A stretch of 64,000 bases of DNA from Rubrivivax sp. (GTDB taxonomy: Bacteria > Pseudomonadota > Gammaproteobacteria > Burkholderiales > Burkholderiaceae_C), in NCBI GenBank assembly GCA_016707445.1, contig JADJHR010000003.1:186001-250000 (forward strand), written 5' to 3'. Positions 52,810 to 62,176 of the stretch are shown one piece after another. The notes beneath the pieces were generated by a model. That model saw nothing but the letters and a program-made list of their open reading frames with translations, made no database searches and had not been told where the DNA came from. Each line of letters opens with the position of its first letter. Position 1 is the stretch's first letter. A program made the translations under genes and the position numbers.

Positions 52810-53697
52810 TCAGTAGTTGACGCGCTTCTCGACGTAGCGGAACTGGATCACCGTGAGCACGATGACGATGACCATCAGCACCACCGATTGCGCCGCTGAT
52901 CCACCCAGGTCGAGCGCCTTGAAACCATCGTAATAGACCTTGTAGACCAGGATTGCGGTGTCCTTGCCCGGGCCACCCTCGGTGGCGGCGTCGACGATGG
53001 CAAAGGTGTCGAAGAAGGCGTAGATGATGTTGATGACGAGCAGGAAGAAGGTGGTTGGCGTGAGCAGCGGAAACTGCACCGTCCAGAAGCGCCGCCAGGG
53101 CCCGGCGCCGTCGATGGCCGCTGCTTCAACCAGGCTCTTGGGAATGCTCTGCAAGCCGGCCAGGAAGAACAGGAAGTTGTAGGACACCTGTTTCCAAACT
53201 GCGGCCATCACGATCAGGGTCATCGCATGGCGGCTGTTCAGCAGGGCATCCCAGTCGATGCCGGCCGCACGCAACCAGAAACTGACGATGCCCACCGAGG
53301 GCGCGAACATGAACAACCAAAGTACTCCGGCCACCGCCGGCGCCACGGCATAGGGCCAGATCAGCAGCGTCTTGTACGTGTTGGCACCGCGCACGACGCG
53401 GTCGGCCATCACCGCCAGCACCAGCGCCAGCGCCAGGCCCAGTGTGGCCACGAGCACCGAGAAGATGGCCGTGGTCTTGAACGAGGCCAGATAGGACGCG
53501 TCTTGCCACAGCCGCCTGAAGTTCTGCAGCCCGACAAATTCGCTGCTGGTGCCGAAGGCGTCTTCCTGCAGCACGCTCTGGAACAGCGCCTGCCCCGCGG
53601 GCCAGAAGAAGAACACGAGCACGATGGCCATCTGCGGTGCCACGAGCACCCAGGGCAACCACCAGCTCTTGAAGCGGACGCGCTTTTCAATTGTCAT
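52810..53697 (-). CDS. ugpA: sn-glycerol-3-phosphate ABC transporter permease UgpA
   Basis: 295-aa permease with six transmembrane segments; the N-terminus WLPWVLVAPQMAIVLVFFFWPAGQALFQSVL is the MalF-type first helix, and the coupling loop is KSLVEAAAIDGAGPWRRFWTVQFPLL. Partner of UgpE. Separated from ugpB by 59 bp. Confidence 0.95.
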   Translation of the reverse strand: MTIEKRVRFKSWWLPWVLVAPQMAIVLVFFFWPAGQALFQSVLQEDAFGTSSEFVGLQNFRRLWQDASYLASFKTTAIFSVLVATLGLALALVLAVMADRVVRGANTYKTLLIWPYAVAPAVAGVLWLFMFAPSVGIVSFWLRAAGIDWDALLNSRHAMTLIVMAAVWKQVSYNFLFFLAGLQSIPKSLVEAAAIDGAGPWRRFWTVQFPLLTPTTFFLLVINIIYAFFDTFAIVDAATEGGPGKDTAILVYKVYYDGFKALDLGGSAAQSVVLMVIVIVLTVIQFRYVEKRVNY

Positions 53698-53756
53698 GGG
53701 GGCGCGTTCGCGTGGCGGCGACGCCGACTGACGTCACCGCCAAACGAACTGGAACA

Positions 53757-55070
53757 TCAGCGCTTGTTGGCCTTCTGGAAGCGCTCGAGTTGCTCGTTGC
53801 CGCGCTTGACGATGGTGTCCAGGGCTGTCTTGGCGCCCTGCTTGCCGGCCCAGACCTGCTCGAGTTCCTCGTCGACGATGGTGCGGATCTGCAGCATGTT
53901 GCCCAGGCGCACGCCGCGCGACTTGTCGGTCGTCTTGCGGATCATCTGGTTGACGGCGGTGTCGGTGCCCGGGTTGGCCTTGTAGAAACCCGACTTCTCC
54001 GTCAGGGCCAGTGCCGCCAGCGTGATCGGCAGGTAGCCGGTGGCCTGGTGGCTCTTGGCCTGGATCTCGGGCGACGTCAGGTAGTTGAAGAAAGCAGCCA
54101 CGCCCTTGTAGTCGGCGGCCGGCTTGCCTGACATGACCCACAACGAGGCGCCACCAATCACGGTGTTCTGCGGCGCGCCAGGCACGTCGGGGTAGTAGGG
54201 CAGGGTGGCGATGCCGAAATCAAACTTGGCGTTCTTCTTGATGCTGGCATAGGTCGACGACGAAGCCGTCGCCATCGCGCATTCACCCGAGTAGAAGGGC
54301 GCGTCGCCGCGGTTGTCGCGCCCGCGGTAGATGAACAGACCCTGCTTGGCCATGTTCGCCAGGTTCTCGATGTGCCGCACGTGCAGCGGGCTGTTGGTCA
54401 CCAGCCTGGTGTTGGTGCCGCCGAAACCGTTGTTCTGGGTCGCGAACAGGGTGTTGTGCCAGGTCGAGAAGCTCTCGAGCTGCGTCCAGCCCACCCAGCT
54501 GGTCGTGAACGGGCAGGCCACGCCCGAGGCCTTCAGCTTGGCGGCGGCCAGCGCCAGCTCGGGCCAGGTCTGCGGCGGCTTGTTCGGGTCCAGGCCGGCC
54601 TTCTTGAACAGGTCCTTGTTGTAGTTCAGCACCGTGGTCGAGCTGTTGAGCGGAAAGCTCAGCATCTGGCCGCTGGGCGCGGTGTAGTAGCCGACCACGG
54701 CCGGGATGTAGGCCTTGGGGTCGAACTTGTAGCCGGCATCGGCGAGCACCTTGCCCACCGGCACGATGGCGCCCTTGCTGGCCATCATCGTGGCGGTGCC
54801 GACCTCGAAGACCTGCACGATGTGCGGCGCATTGCCGGCGCGGAAAGCGGCGATGGTGGCGGTCATCGACTCGGCGTACTGGCCCTTGTAGGTCGGCACG
54901 ATCTTGTAATCCTTCTGGCTGGCGTTGAAGCCATTGGCCAGGCCGACCACCCAGTCGTTGAGGCCGCCGGTCATCGAATGCCACCATTGGATCTCGGTCT
55001 GCGCCTGCGCAGGCAGGCTGAAGGCCACGATCGTGGCGACGGCAGTGGCGGTGAAGAACTTGCGTGACAT
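53757..55070 (-). CDS. ugpB: sn-glycerol-3-phosphate-binding periplasmic protein UgpB
   Basis: 437-aa solute-binding protein with a signal peptide (MSRKFFTATAVATIVAFSLPAQA). Family segments are IQWWHSMTGGLNDWVVGLANGFNASQ, FPLNSSTTVLNYNKDLFKKAGLD, and PTTWPELALAAAKLKASG-like text. Binds sn-glycerol-3-phosphate and glycerophosphodiesters for UgpAEC. First gene of ugpBAECQ. In E. coli the operon is under PhoB; only a single PhoB-like half-site (CTGTCAC) is seen upstream here. Confidence 0.95.
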   Translation of the reverse strand: MSRKFFTATAVATIVAFSLPAQAQTEIQWWHSMTGGLNDWVVGLANGFNASQKDYKIVPTYKGQYAESMTATIAAFRAGNAPHIVQVFEVGTATMMASKGAIVPVGKVLADAGYKFDPKAYIPAVVGYYTAPSGQMLSFPLNSSTTVLNYNKDLFKKAGLDPNKPPQTWPELALAAAKLKASGVACPFTTSWVGWTQLESFSTWHNTLFATQNNGFGGTNTRLVTNSPLHVRHIENLANMAKQGLFIYRGRDNRGDAPFYSGECAMATASSSTYASIKKNAKFDFGIATLPYYPDVPGAPQNTVIGGASLWVMSGKPAADYKGVAAFFNYLTSPEIQAKSHQATGYLPITLAALALTEKSGFYKANPGTDTAVNQMIRKTTDKSRGVRLGNMLQIRTIVDEELEQVWAGKQGAKTALDTIVKRGNEQLERFQKANKR

Positions 55071-55109
55071 GGATGCTCCGTGAAGTCGACGAGACGAAGG
55101 CGCCAGTTT

Positions 55110-55138
55110 GCCGGCGCTTTGTGACAGCCGGCTTTTTT
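55110..55138 (+). terminator. Terminator-like hairpin in the divergent ugpB/FAD oxidoreductase region
   Basis: Self-complementary GCCGGC arms (55110-55115 and 55127-55132), 11-base loop, then TTTTTT on the plus strand. It lies 39 bp upstream of ugpB and 110 bp before the oxidoreductase start, so it could end stray antisense transcripts or attenuate the plus-strand gene. The short stem makes this tentative. Confidence 0.4.
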
Positions 55139-55248
55139 GTCATGGAAGCACCTGTGTGGGCAAGCGGGATTACCCCTCTGCCACGATTCGGCCCGATGGG
55201 GCTGGCGGATTCAAAATGCTGCACTGCGGTAGGATTCAGGGCTTACCC

Positions 55249-58200
55249 ATGAACGCTTCACAACCGATGGACCAAGCGCTGGCCATGCGCCAGGATTCGT
55301 CCGACCGGCCCGTCGCGGTCGCGCCGGCGCATGTGGCTCGGCTGCGCGAGATCCCGTACAACTACACCTCGTTCACCGACCGCGAGATCGTGCTGCGGCT
55401 GCTTGGCGCACGCGCCTGGGAACTGCTGAATCTCTTGCGCGACGAACGCCGCACCGGCCGCTCGGCGCGCATGCTGTACGAGGTGCTGGGCGACATCTGG
55501 GTGGTGCAGCGCAACCCGTATCTCGAAGACGACCTGCTGACCAGTGTCAAGCGACGCGGCCAGCTGATCGACGCGCTGCACCATCGCCTGGGCGAGGTGG
55601 GCAAACGCCGCACGCCCGATGTCGACCGCGGCCGTGACGCCTATGTCGGGGAGTTGCTGGACGCCGCCGGCAAGGCGGTCGACCGCTTTGCCGCGCGCTT
55701 CGACGCCGTGGCCAGGCTGCGGCAGCGCACGCGCCGTGTGCTGGGCCGTGCCACGGTCAAGGACAACATCAAGTTCGACGGCCTGTCGCGTGTGTCCCAC
55801 GTCACCGACGCCACCGACTGGCGGGTGGAGTACCCCTTCGTGGTGCTGACGCCCGACTCGGAAGCCGAGATGGCGGCCGTGGTCAAGGGCTGCATCGAGC
55901 TCGGGCTGACCATCATCCCGCGCGGCGGTGGCACCGGCTACACCGGCGGCGCGGTGCCGCTGACCTGGAAGAGCGCGGTCATCAACACCGAGAAGCTCGA
56001 GGCGATGAGCGAGGTCGAGTGGGTCAGCCTGCCCGGCCTGGATCAGCCCGTGCCCACGGTGTTCTGCGAAGCCGGTGTCGTCACCCAGCGCGTGGCCGAC
56101 GCGGCCGAGCGCGCGGGCCATGTCTTCGCAGTCGACCCCACGTCGGCCGAGGCCAGCTGCGTGGGCGGCAACGTGGCGATGAACGCCGGCGGCAAGAAGG
56201 CCGTGCTGTGGGGCACCGCGCTCGACAACCTGGCCAGCTGGCGCATGGTGACCCCGCAAGCCGAGTGGCTGGAAGTGACGCGGCTGAACCACAACCTGGG
56301 CAAGATCCACGACGCTGAAACAGCCAGCTTCGAGCTCAAGACCTTCGACGCCAGCGGCAAGACGCTGCTGCGCAGCGAGCGACTGGACATTCCGGGCCCT
56401 GTATTTCGCAAGCAAGGGCTGGGCAAGGACGTCACCGACAAGTTCCTGGCCGGACTGCCCGGGGTGCAGAAGGAAGGTTGCGACGGGCTGATCACCAGTG
56501 CGCGCTGGATCGTTCACCGCATGCCGGCGCATGTGCGCACGGTGTGCCTGGAGTTCTTCGGCAACGCCAAGGACGCGGTACCTTCGATCGTCGAGATCAA
56601 GGATTACCTGTTCACCCGCCCGGGTGGCGCGATCCTGGCCGGCCTGGAGCATCTGGACGACCGCTACCTGAAGGCCGTGGGCTACGCTACCAAGAGCAAG
56701 CGCGCGTTGGCGGCCAGCAACGGCCGCGGCCTGCCGAAGATGGTGCTGATCGGCGACATCGTCGGTGACGACGAGGCCGCGGTGGCGCGTGCCGCCAGCG
56801 AGGTGGTGCGCATCGCCAACGGCCGCCACGGCGAGGGTTTTGTCGCCGTGAGCGCCGACGCGCGCAAGAAGTTCTGGCTCGACCGCAAGCGCACCGCGGC
56901 CATCGCGCGCCACACCAACGCCTTCAAGATCAATGAAGACGTGGTGATCCCGCTGCCGCGCATGGGTGAGTACACCGAGGGCATCGAGCGCATCAACGTC
57001 GAGCTGTCGCTGCGCAACAAGCTGCAGCTGGTCGAGCGGCTGATCGAGCTCTTCACGCAGGGCGCGCTGCCGCTGGCGCAGGGCGACGACGCCGCCGAGG
57101 TGCCTGGCGCCGAGTTGCTGGAAGGCCGTGTGCAGCAGGCGCTGGTGCTGCTGCGCGAGGTGCAGACACTGTGGCGCTTCTGGCTCGAACAGCTTGACCA
57201 GGTGCAGGCGGCCGAGGGCCGCACCCTGTTTGCGCAGCTGCAGGATTACAGCCGGCGCGCGTCGTGGAAGCTGCAGATCCTCAAGCCCTTGCAGTTGCTG
57301 TTCTCGGGCGCCGCCTTCGCACCGCTGCTGCAGCGCTGCCAGGCCATCCACCAGCAGGTGTTGCAAGGCCGCGTCTGGGTCGCGCTGCACATGCACGCCG
57401 GTGACGGCAACGTGCACACCAACATCCCGGTCAACAGCGACAACTACGAGATGCTGCAGACCGCGCACGAGGCGGTGGCCCGCATCATGGCGCTGGCGCG
57501 TCGGCTGGACGGTGTGATCAGCGGTGAGCATGGCATCGGCATCACCAAGCTCGAATTCCTGACCGACGCCGAACTGGCGCCGTTTGCCCAGTACAAGGCG
57601 CGCATCGACCCCGAGGGCCGTTTCAACAAGGGAAAGCTGCTGCGTGCGGCAGCTGGTGGCGGTGACAGCGACAGCTGGGCGGCCGACCTCAGCGCCGCCT
57701 ACACACCGAGCTTCGGGCTGATGGGCCACGAATCGCTGATCATGCAGCGCAGCGACATCGGCGCCATCAGCGACAGCATCAAGGACTGTCTGCGCTGCGG
57801 CAAGTGCAAGCCGGTGTGCGCCACCCACGTGCCGCGCGCCAACTTGCTGTACAGCCCGCGCAACAAGATCCTGGCCACCTCGCTGCTGATCGAGGCCTTT
57901 CTGTACGAGGAGCAGACCCGCCGCGGCGTCAGCCTGGCGCACTGGGCCGACTTCGAGGACGTGGCCGACCACTGCACGGTGTGCCACAAGTGCCTGTCGC
58001 CCTGCCCGGTGAATATCGACTTCGGCGACGTCTCGATGGCCATGCGCAATCTGTTGCGCAAGATGGGTCACAAGAGCTGGCGCCCGGGCCATGCGCTGGC
58101 GATGGGTTTTCTCAACGCCACCAACCCGCAGACCATCAAGCTGATGCGCACGGCCATGGTCGGCGTGGGCTTCAAGGCGCAGCGCCTGGCCAACGATCTG

Positions 58201-59202
58201 CTCAAGCCGGTGGCGAAGAAGCAGACCGCGGCACCGCGGCCGACGCTGGGGGCGGCGCCGATCAAGCAGCAGGTGATCCACTTCATCAACAAGAAGATGC
58301 CCGGCGGACTGCCCAAGAAGACGGCACGCGCGTTGCTGGACATCGAGGACCGTGACTACGTGCCGATCATCCGCGACCCGGCGCAGACCAGCAGCGAGAG
58401 CGAGGCGGTGTTCTATTTCCCCGGCTGCGGGTCGGAACGGCTGTTCAGCCAGGTCGGCCTGGCCACGCAGGCCATGTTGTGGCACGCCGGCGTGCAGACC
58501 GTGCTGCCGCCGGGCTACCTGTGCTGCGGCTACCCGCAGCGTGGCAGCGGCCAGTTCGATCAGGCCGAAACCATGATCACCAGCAACCGGGTGCTGTTCC
58601 ATCGCATGGCCAACACCTTGAACTACCTGGACATCAAGACCGTGGTGGTCTCGTGCGGCACCTGCTACGACCAGCTGCAGGGCTACCAGTTCGAGGACAT
58701 CTTCCCCGGCAGCCGCATCATCGACATCCATGAGTACCTGCTGGAAAAGGGCATCACGCTGGGGGATCGCGCCGGTGCCTATCTGTACCACGACCCCTGT
58801 CACAGCCCGATGAAGCTGCAGGACCCGATGAAGACGGTGAAGGCCCTGGTCGGCGATCGGGTGCTGAAGAATGCGCGCTGCTGCGGCGAAAGCGGCACGC
58901 TGGGCGTGAGCCGTCCTGACATCAGCACCCAGGTGCGATTTCGCAAGGAAGAAGAGATTCGCGCCGATGAAGCTGCGCTGCGGGCGCTGCCCGGCGTGAC
59001 GGCGCAGCAGGACCTGAAGATCCTGACCAGCTGCCCGAGTTGCCTGCAAGGGCTTTGGCGCTACCAGGACGATCTGAAGAGCGGGCTGCTCGAGGCCGAC
59101 TACATCGTGATCGAGATGGCACGCAAGATCCTGGGCGAAACCTGGCTCGAGGACTACGTGGCCAAGGCCAACCAGGGTGGCATCGAGCGCGTGCTGGTCT
59201 AG
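55249..59202 (+). CDS. Giant FAD/Fe-S oxidoreductase (DUF3683 + GlcD-like + GlpC-like)
   Basis: 1317 aa. Parts in order: an N-terminal DUF3683 helical domain (about 25-170); an FAD-binding PCMH domain with LTIIPRGGGTGYTGGAVPL and NVAMNAGGKKAVLWGT; a GlcD-type C-terminal domain ending HAGDGNVHTNIPV and ISGEHGIGITK; two 4Fe-4S motifs, CLRCGKCKPVCATHVP and CTVCHKCLSPCPV; and two Cys-rich CCG domains, FPGCGSERLFSQVG...GYLCCGYPQ and HDPCHSP...ARCCGESG. The layout resembles fused D-2-hydroxyacid dehydrogenase and GlpC-type electron-transfer subunits. The substrate is unknown; a D-lactate or D-2-hydroxyglutarate type is plausible. The ATG at 55249 is the last upstream of the conserved part. DUF971 and ubiE follow. 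Confidence 0.93.
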   Translation: MNASQPMDQALAMRQDSSDRPVAVAPAHVARLREIPYNYTSFTDREIVLRLLGARAWELLNLLRDERRTGRSARMLYEVLGDIWVVQRNPYLEDDLLTSVKRRGQLIDALHHRLGEVGKRRTPDVDRGRDAYVGELLDAAGKAVDRFAARFDAVARLRQRTRRVLGRATVKDNIKFDGLSRVSHVTDATDWRVEYPFVVLTPDSEAEMAAVVKGCIELGLTIIPRGGGTGYTGGAVPLTWKSAVINTEKLEAMSEVEWVSLPGLDQPVPTVFCEAGVVTQRVADAAERAGHVFAVDPTSAEASCVGGNVAMNAGGKKAVLWGTALDNLASWRMVTPQAEWLEVTRLNHNLGKIHDAETASFELKTFDASGKTLLRSERLDIPGPVFRKQGLGKDVTDKFLAGLPGVQKEGCDGLITSARWIVHRMPAHVRTVCLEFFGNAKDAVPSIVEIKDYLFTRPGGAILAGLEHLDDRYLKAVGYATKSKRALAASNGRGLPKMVLIGDIVGDDEAAVARAASEVVRIANGRHGEGFVAVSADARKKFWLDRKRTAAIARHTNAFKINEDVVIPLPRMGEYTEGIERINVELSLRNKLQLVERLIELFTQGALPLAQGDDAAEVPGAELLEGRVQQALVLLREVQTLWRFWLEQLDQVQAAEGRTLFAQLQDYSRRASWKLQILKPLQLLFSGAAFAPLLQRCQAIHQQVLQGRVWVALHMHAGDGNVHTNIPVNSDNYEMLQTAHEAVARIMALARRLDGVISGEHGIGITKLEFLTDAELAPFAQYKARIDPEGRFNKGKLLRAAAGGGDSDSWAADLSAAYTPSFGLMGHESLIMQRSDIGAISDSIKDCLRCGKCKPVCATHVPRANLLYSPRNKILATSLLIEAFLYEEQTRRGVSLAHWADFEDVADHCTVCHKCLSPCPVNIDFGDVSMAMRNLLRKMGHKSWRPGHALAMGFLNATNPQTIKLMRTAMVGVGFKAQRLANDLLKPVAKKQTAAPRPTLGAAPIKQQVIHFINKKMPGGLPKKTARALLDIEDRDYVPIIRDPAQTSSESEAVFYFPGCGSERLFSQVGLATQAMLWHAGVQTVLPPGYLCCGYPQRGSGQFDQAETMITSNRVLFHRMANTLNYLDIKTVVVSCGTCYDQLQGYQFEDIFPGSRIIDIHEYLLEKGITLGDRAGAYLYHDPCHSPMKLQDPMKTVKALVGDRVLKNARCCGESGTLGVSRPDISTQVRFRKEEEIRADEAALRALPGVTAQQDLKILTSCPSCLQGLWRYQDDLKSGLLEADYIVIEMARKILGETWLEDYVAKANQGGIERVLV

Positions 59203-59361
59203 CGACCGCGACGGTGACCGCCACCGAGGCCACACCCGCGGCTGTCCCTTGCACTTGCCCCTGCCAGCAGGCAGCCCTTTTGCCGACACGGGTGAGCCGC
59301 TGCAAATCGGGGTGCGCAGCGGGCGCGCGGATAGACTGGGCACCCTTTCGACTTGCGTGTG

Positions 59362-59775
59362 ATGCCCACCATGCCAGCTGCCGCTGCAAACCCCACCGCC
59401 GTCACCGTCCATGAGGCCTCGCGTGTGCTCGAGATCGGCTTCGACGACGGCCGCAACTTCCGCATTCCCTTCGAGTTGATGCGCATTTTTTCGCCGTCGG
59501 CCGAGGTGCAGGGGCATGGGCCGGGGCAGGAGGTGCTGCAGACCGGCAAGCGCGACGTGTTGATCACCGACATCCAGCCCGTCGGCCACTATGCGCTGCA
59601 GCCCCGTTTTTCCGACGGGCACGACACCGGCATCTTTTCGTGGGAATACCTGTACCACCTGGGCGCCGATGCGGATGCCAAGTGGGCCCAGTATGAAGAG
59701 CGGCTGCGCAGCGCCGGCATCGACCGCGATGCACCGATGAAGGCGGCCGGCGGCCACGGTTGCGGCAGCCATTGA
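59362..59775 (+). CDS. DUF971 family protein (GBBH-like N-terminal domain)
   Basis: About 137 aa. The core HEASRVLEIGFDDGRNFRIPFELMRIFSPSAE, with HYALQPRFSDGHDTGIFSWEYLY, is the DUF971 family, related to the N-terminal domain of gamma-butyrobetaine hydroxylase, with a possible Zn/Fe role. The C-terminal GGHGCGSH could bind metal. The ATG at 59362 is preferred over a TTG at 59353. A TAGACT (59332-59337) may be its -10. It directly precedes ubiE (9-bp gap). Confidence 0.9.
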   Translation: MPTMPAAAANPTAVTVHEASRVLEIGFDDGRNFRIPFELMRIFSPSAEVQGHGPGQEVLQTGKRDVLITDIQPVGHYALQPRFSDGHDTGIFSWEYLYHLGADADAKWAQYEERLRSAGIDRDAPMKAAGGHGCGSH

Positions 59776-59784
59776 GGCACGGGC

Positions 59785-60516
59785 ATGGCCCAGACCCACT
59801 TCGGCTTCCAGAGCGTCGACGACCAGGACAAGGCGCGCCGTGTGCGCGGTGTGTTCGACTCGGTGGCGCAACGCTACGACCTGATGAACGACCTCATGTC
59901 GTTCGGCCTGCATCGCGCCTGGAAGGGCTACACGGTGGCGGTGGCCAACCTGAAACGCGGCGACAAGGTGCTGGACATTGCCGGCGGCACCGGCGACCTG
60001 GCAAGGGCCTTTGCGCCGCTGGTGGGCGCGCAGGGGCTGGTGGTGCACACCGACATCAACGAAGCCATGCTGCGCGTCGGCCGCGACCGCCTGCTCGACG
60101 ACGGCCTGGCGCTGCCCACGCTGACCTGCGACGCCGAGCAACTGCCCTTTGCCGACGGTAGCTTCGATCTCGTGTCGGTGGCTTTCGGCCTGCGCAACAT
60201 GACGCACAAGGACCTGGCGTTGGCCGAGATGGCGCGCGTGCTGCGCCCAGGCGGCCGGCTTCTGGTGCTTGAGTTCTCGAAGATCGCCGCGCCGCTGCGC
60301 CGGCCTTACGACTGGTACTCGTTCAACGTGATTCCGCTGATCGGCAGGCTCGTGACCAGGGACGAGGACAGTTACCGCTACCTGGCCGAATCGATCCGGG
60401 TCCACCCCGACCAGGCCGCGCTGAAGAGCCTGATGAAGACCGCCGGCTTCGGCCACGTGGACGTGCACAACCTGGCAGCCGGTGCGGTGGCCCTGCACGT
60501 GGGGATCAAGTGCTGA
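59785..60516 (+). CDS. ubiE: Ubiquinone/menaquinone methyltransferase UbiE
   Basis: 243-aa SAM-dependent C-methyltransferase acting on the quinone ring. N-terminal THFGFQSVDDQDKARRVRGVFDSVAQRYDLMNDLMSFGLHRAWK and motif I VLDIAGGTGDLARAF are diagnostic, and VAFGLRNMTHKDLALAEM follows. Its quinone product feeds respiration through the bc1 complex encoded at 34-37 kb. Its stop overlaps the start of the Tim44-like gene. Confidence 0.97.
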   Translation: MAQTHFGFQSVDDQDKARRVRGVFDSVAQRYDLMNDLMSFGLHRAWKGYTVAVANLKRGDKVLDIAGGTGDLARAFAPLVGAQGLVVHTDINEAMLRVGRDRLLDDGLALPTLTCDAEQLPFADGSFDLVSVAFGLRNMTHKDLALAEMARVLRPGGRLLVLEFSKIAAPLRRPYDWYSFNVIPLIGRLVTRDEDSYRYLAESIRVHPDQAALKSLMKTAGFGHVDVHNLAAGAVALHVGIKC

Positions 60517-60929
60517 CCCAGCTGCGGCGGCGGCTGACCACCCGGCGCTGCAGCGCTGCGCCGAACGGCGACATGGCCGCATTTCTGGACGTGGCGCGGC
60601 GCAGTTTCGTCTGCGTGCAGCAGGCCTGGGACCGGGCCGACCTGACGGCACTGTCGGCCTTCGCCACCGAGCCGCTGTTCGAAGAGCTGCGCAGCCAGCT
60701 CGCCGAGCGCGGCCCCGGGCCCAATCACACCGAGGTGGTCCGCATCGAGGCCCGGCTGCTCGGGGTCGAGGATCTGCGAGAGGCGCAGGTCGCCAGCGTC
60801 GAGTTCTCGGGCCTGATCCGCGAGCAGCAAGACGCATTGCCGATACCGTTCCGCGAGTTGTGGATGCTGGCCCGCCTGCAGGGGCCCGACCCCAGCTGGC
60901 GCGTGGCCCGGGTGCAGGCCCTGTCCTGA
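60510..60929 (+). CDS. Short Tim44-like domain protein
   Basis: 139-aa protein made almost entirely of a Tim44/TIM44-like (NTF2-fold) domain: FLDVARRSFVCVQQAWDRADLTALSAFATEPLFEEL and EFSGLIREQQDALPIPFRELWMLAR. Family members after ubiE are usually longer, with a signal peptide and a Gly-rich repeat; this one lacks that N-terminal half. It starts at a GTG inside the ubiE stop region (7-bp overlap), so translation is coupled. Function unknown. Confidence 0.8.
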   Translation: MLTQLRRRLTTRRCSAAPNGDMAAFLDVARRSFVCVQQAWDRADLTALSAFATEPLFEELRSQLAERGPGPNHTEVVRIEARLLGVEDLREAQVASVEFSGLIREQQDALPIPFRELWMLARLQGPDPSWRVARVQALS

Positions 60930-60952
60930 GTCAGCGCGTGATCTGCCGCACT

Positions 60953-60977
60953 GCGGCGCGGCGTTAAACTGCGCCGC
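60953..60977. promoter_or_regulatory. Inverted repeat with a TAAACT -10-like element before epsD
   Basis: GCGGCGC (60953-60959) and GCGCCGC (60971-60977) flank TAAACT (60965-60970). May be an operator on the epsD promoter or a terminator of the ubiE unit; the T-tract is missing, so an operator is slightly favoured. Confidence 0.35.
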
Positions 60978-61074
60978 CCGGGCGGGTCGGTGGCATGGTC
61001 AGGCCCACCCTGAGCCCGACCCGGGGCGCGGCCTTGCGCGTGCCTGCACTTTCGAGCCCACCTCTGGATCGCCC

Positions 61075-62046
61075 ATGACCCGACTGCTTCATCGACTTTT
61101 TGCCCCGGCCCTGCGCGTGGCCTGCCTGTCCCTGGGCGTGGGCGCGCTCGTGCTGGTTGCAGGCTGCGGCGAGAAGAAGGCCGACCGCCTGGCGACCCAG
61201 GCCGCAGCGCGTGTCAACAAGGAAGAGCTGACGGTGCACCAGATCAACCTGGTGTTGCAGCATCAACGCAACCTGCGTCCGGAACAGGCCGACGCGGCCA
61301 GCCGGCAGATCCTGGAAAAGCTGATCGACCAGGAACTGGCCGTGCAGAAGGCGGTCGACCTCAAGCTCGACCGCGACCCGCGCGTGGTGCAGATGATCGA
61401 GGCCGCAAGGCGCGAAGTGATCGCGCGCGCCTATGTCGAGAAGGTCGGAGAAGCCGCCGGCAAGCCGACGCCCGACGAGATCAAGGCCTACTTCGAATCC
61501 AAGCCGGCGCTGTTCAGCCAGCGGCGCATCTACAGCATCCAGGAATTGGCCATCGAGGCCAAACCCGAGCAGGTGCCGGTGCTGCGCGATCGCCTGGCCG
61601 CCGCCAAGTCGATCACCGAATTCGTCGACTTCCTGAAAGCCAACGACTACCGCTTTGCGGCCAACCAGGCGGTGCGCGCGGCCGAACAGCTGCCGCTGGC
61701 CGCCCTGGACGCCTTGTCGCGCATGAAGGACGGCCAGGCCACTGTGACCCAGGGCGCCAACGGCGCACAGGTGGTGGTGCTGGCGGGCTCGCGCAGCCAG
61801 CCGGTGACCGAGGAGCAGGCGCGTCCGGCGATCGAGCAGTACTTGCTCAACGAGCGCAAGCGCAAGCTGGTCGAGGACGACATCAAGGCCATGCGCACGG
61901 CGGCCAAGATCGAATACTTCGGCAAGTTCGCCGAAGGCCCGCGGCCGGGCAGTGCCAGTTCACCCGCCGCGTCGGCTGGCGCCGAGGCAGCCTCGGCGCC
62001 TGAGCTGGCACCGGCCGACATCAGCAAGGGCATGGGTTTGAAGTAG
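61075..62046 (+). CDS. epsD: EpsD-family peptidyl-prolyl cis-trans isomerase (lipoprotein)
   Basis: 323-aa SurA/parvulin-like lipoprotein. Its signal ends LSLGVGALVLVAGCGEKK (lipobox VAGC). The helical N-terminal part (HQRNLRPEQADAASRQILEKLIDQELAVQKA) is SurA-like, and the middle (FSQRRIYSIQELAIEAKPEQ) with the tail matches EpsD-type proteins of exopolysaccharide/exosortase loci, where they help fold or export polymer machinery. Here it stands alone: no epsABEFG is within the window, and a decayed insertion element lies 130 bp downstream. It could serve the PEP-CTERM protein encoded at 46 kb. Confidence 0.88.
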   Translation: MTRLLHRLFAPALRVACLSLGVGALVLVAGCGEKKADRLATQAAARVNKEELTVHQINLVLQHQRNLRPEQADAASRQILEKLIDQELAVQKAVDLKLDRDPRVVQMIEAARREVIARAYVEKVGEAAGKPTPDEIKAYFESKPALFSQRRIYSIQELAIEAKPEQVPVLRDRLAAAKSITEFVDFLKANDYRFAANQAVRAAEQLPLAALDALSRMKDGQATVTQGANGAQVVVLAGSRSQPVTEEQARPAIEQYLLNERKRKLVEDDIKAMRTAAKIEYFGKFAEGPRPGSASSPAASAGAEAASAPELAPADISKGMGLK

Positions 62047-62161
62047 GGTTGCTTTGGGCAGAGCGACCCGTCGCACGAGGTGCCACAGGCGCGCCTGACT
62101 GTGAAGGCCTGCCGTTTTGGATCGTCATGACGGTTGCTGATCGCTGCTGACGGCAAGATCG

Positions 62162-62176
62162 ATCATTGCAGCTGGC
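62162..62176 (+). repeat. Left direct repeat (ATCATTGCAGCTGGC) flanking the insertion element
   Basis: Exact 15-bp match to 63568-63582; interpreted as the target duplication made by insertion. Confidence 0.8.

Noticed and set aside
55100..55160. Full PhoB box upstream of ugpB
   Set aside because: Only one CTGTCAC half-site; no second copy at the 11-bp spacing required.
55258..60837. A 1859-codon open frame on the minus strand
   Set aside because: It is the antisense shadow of the FAD oxidoreductase, DUF971 and ubiE genes; high GC keeps antisense frames open and no family motif appears in it.
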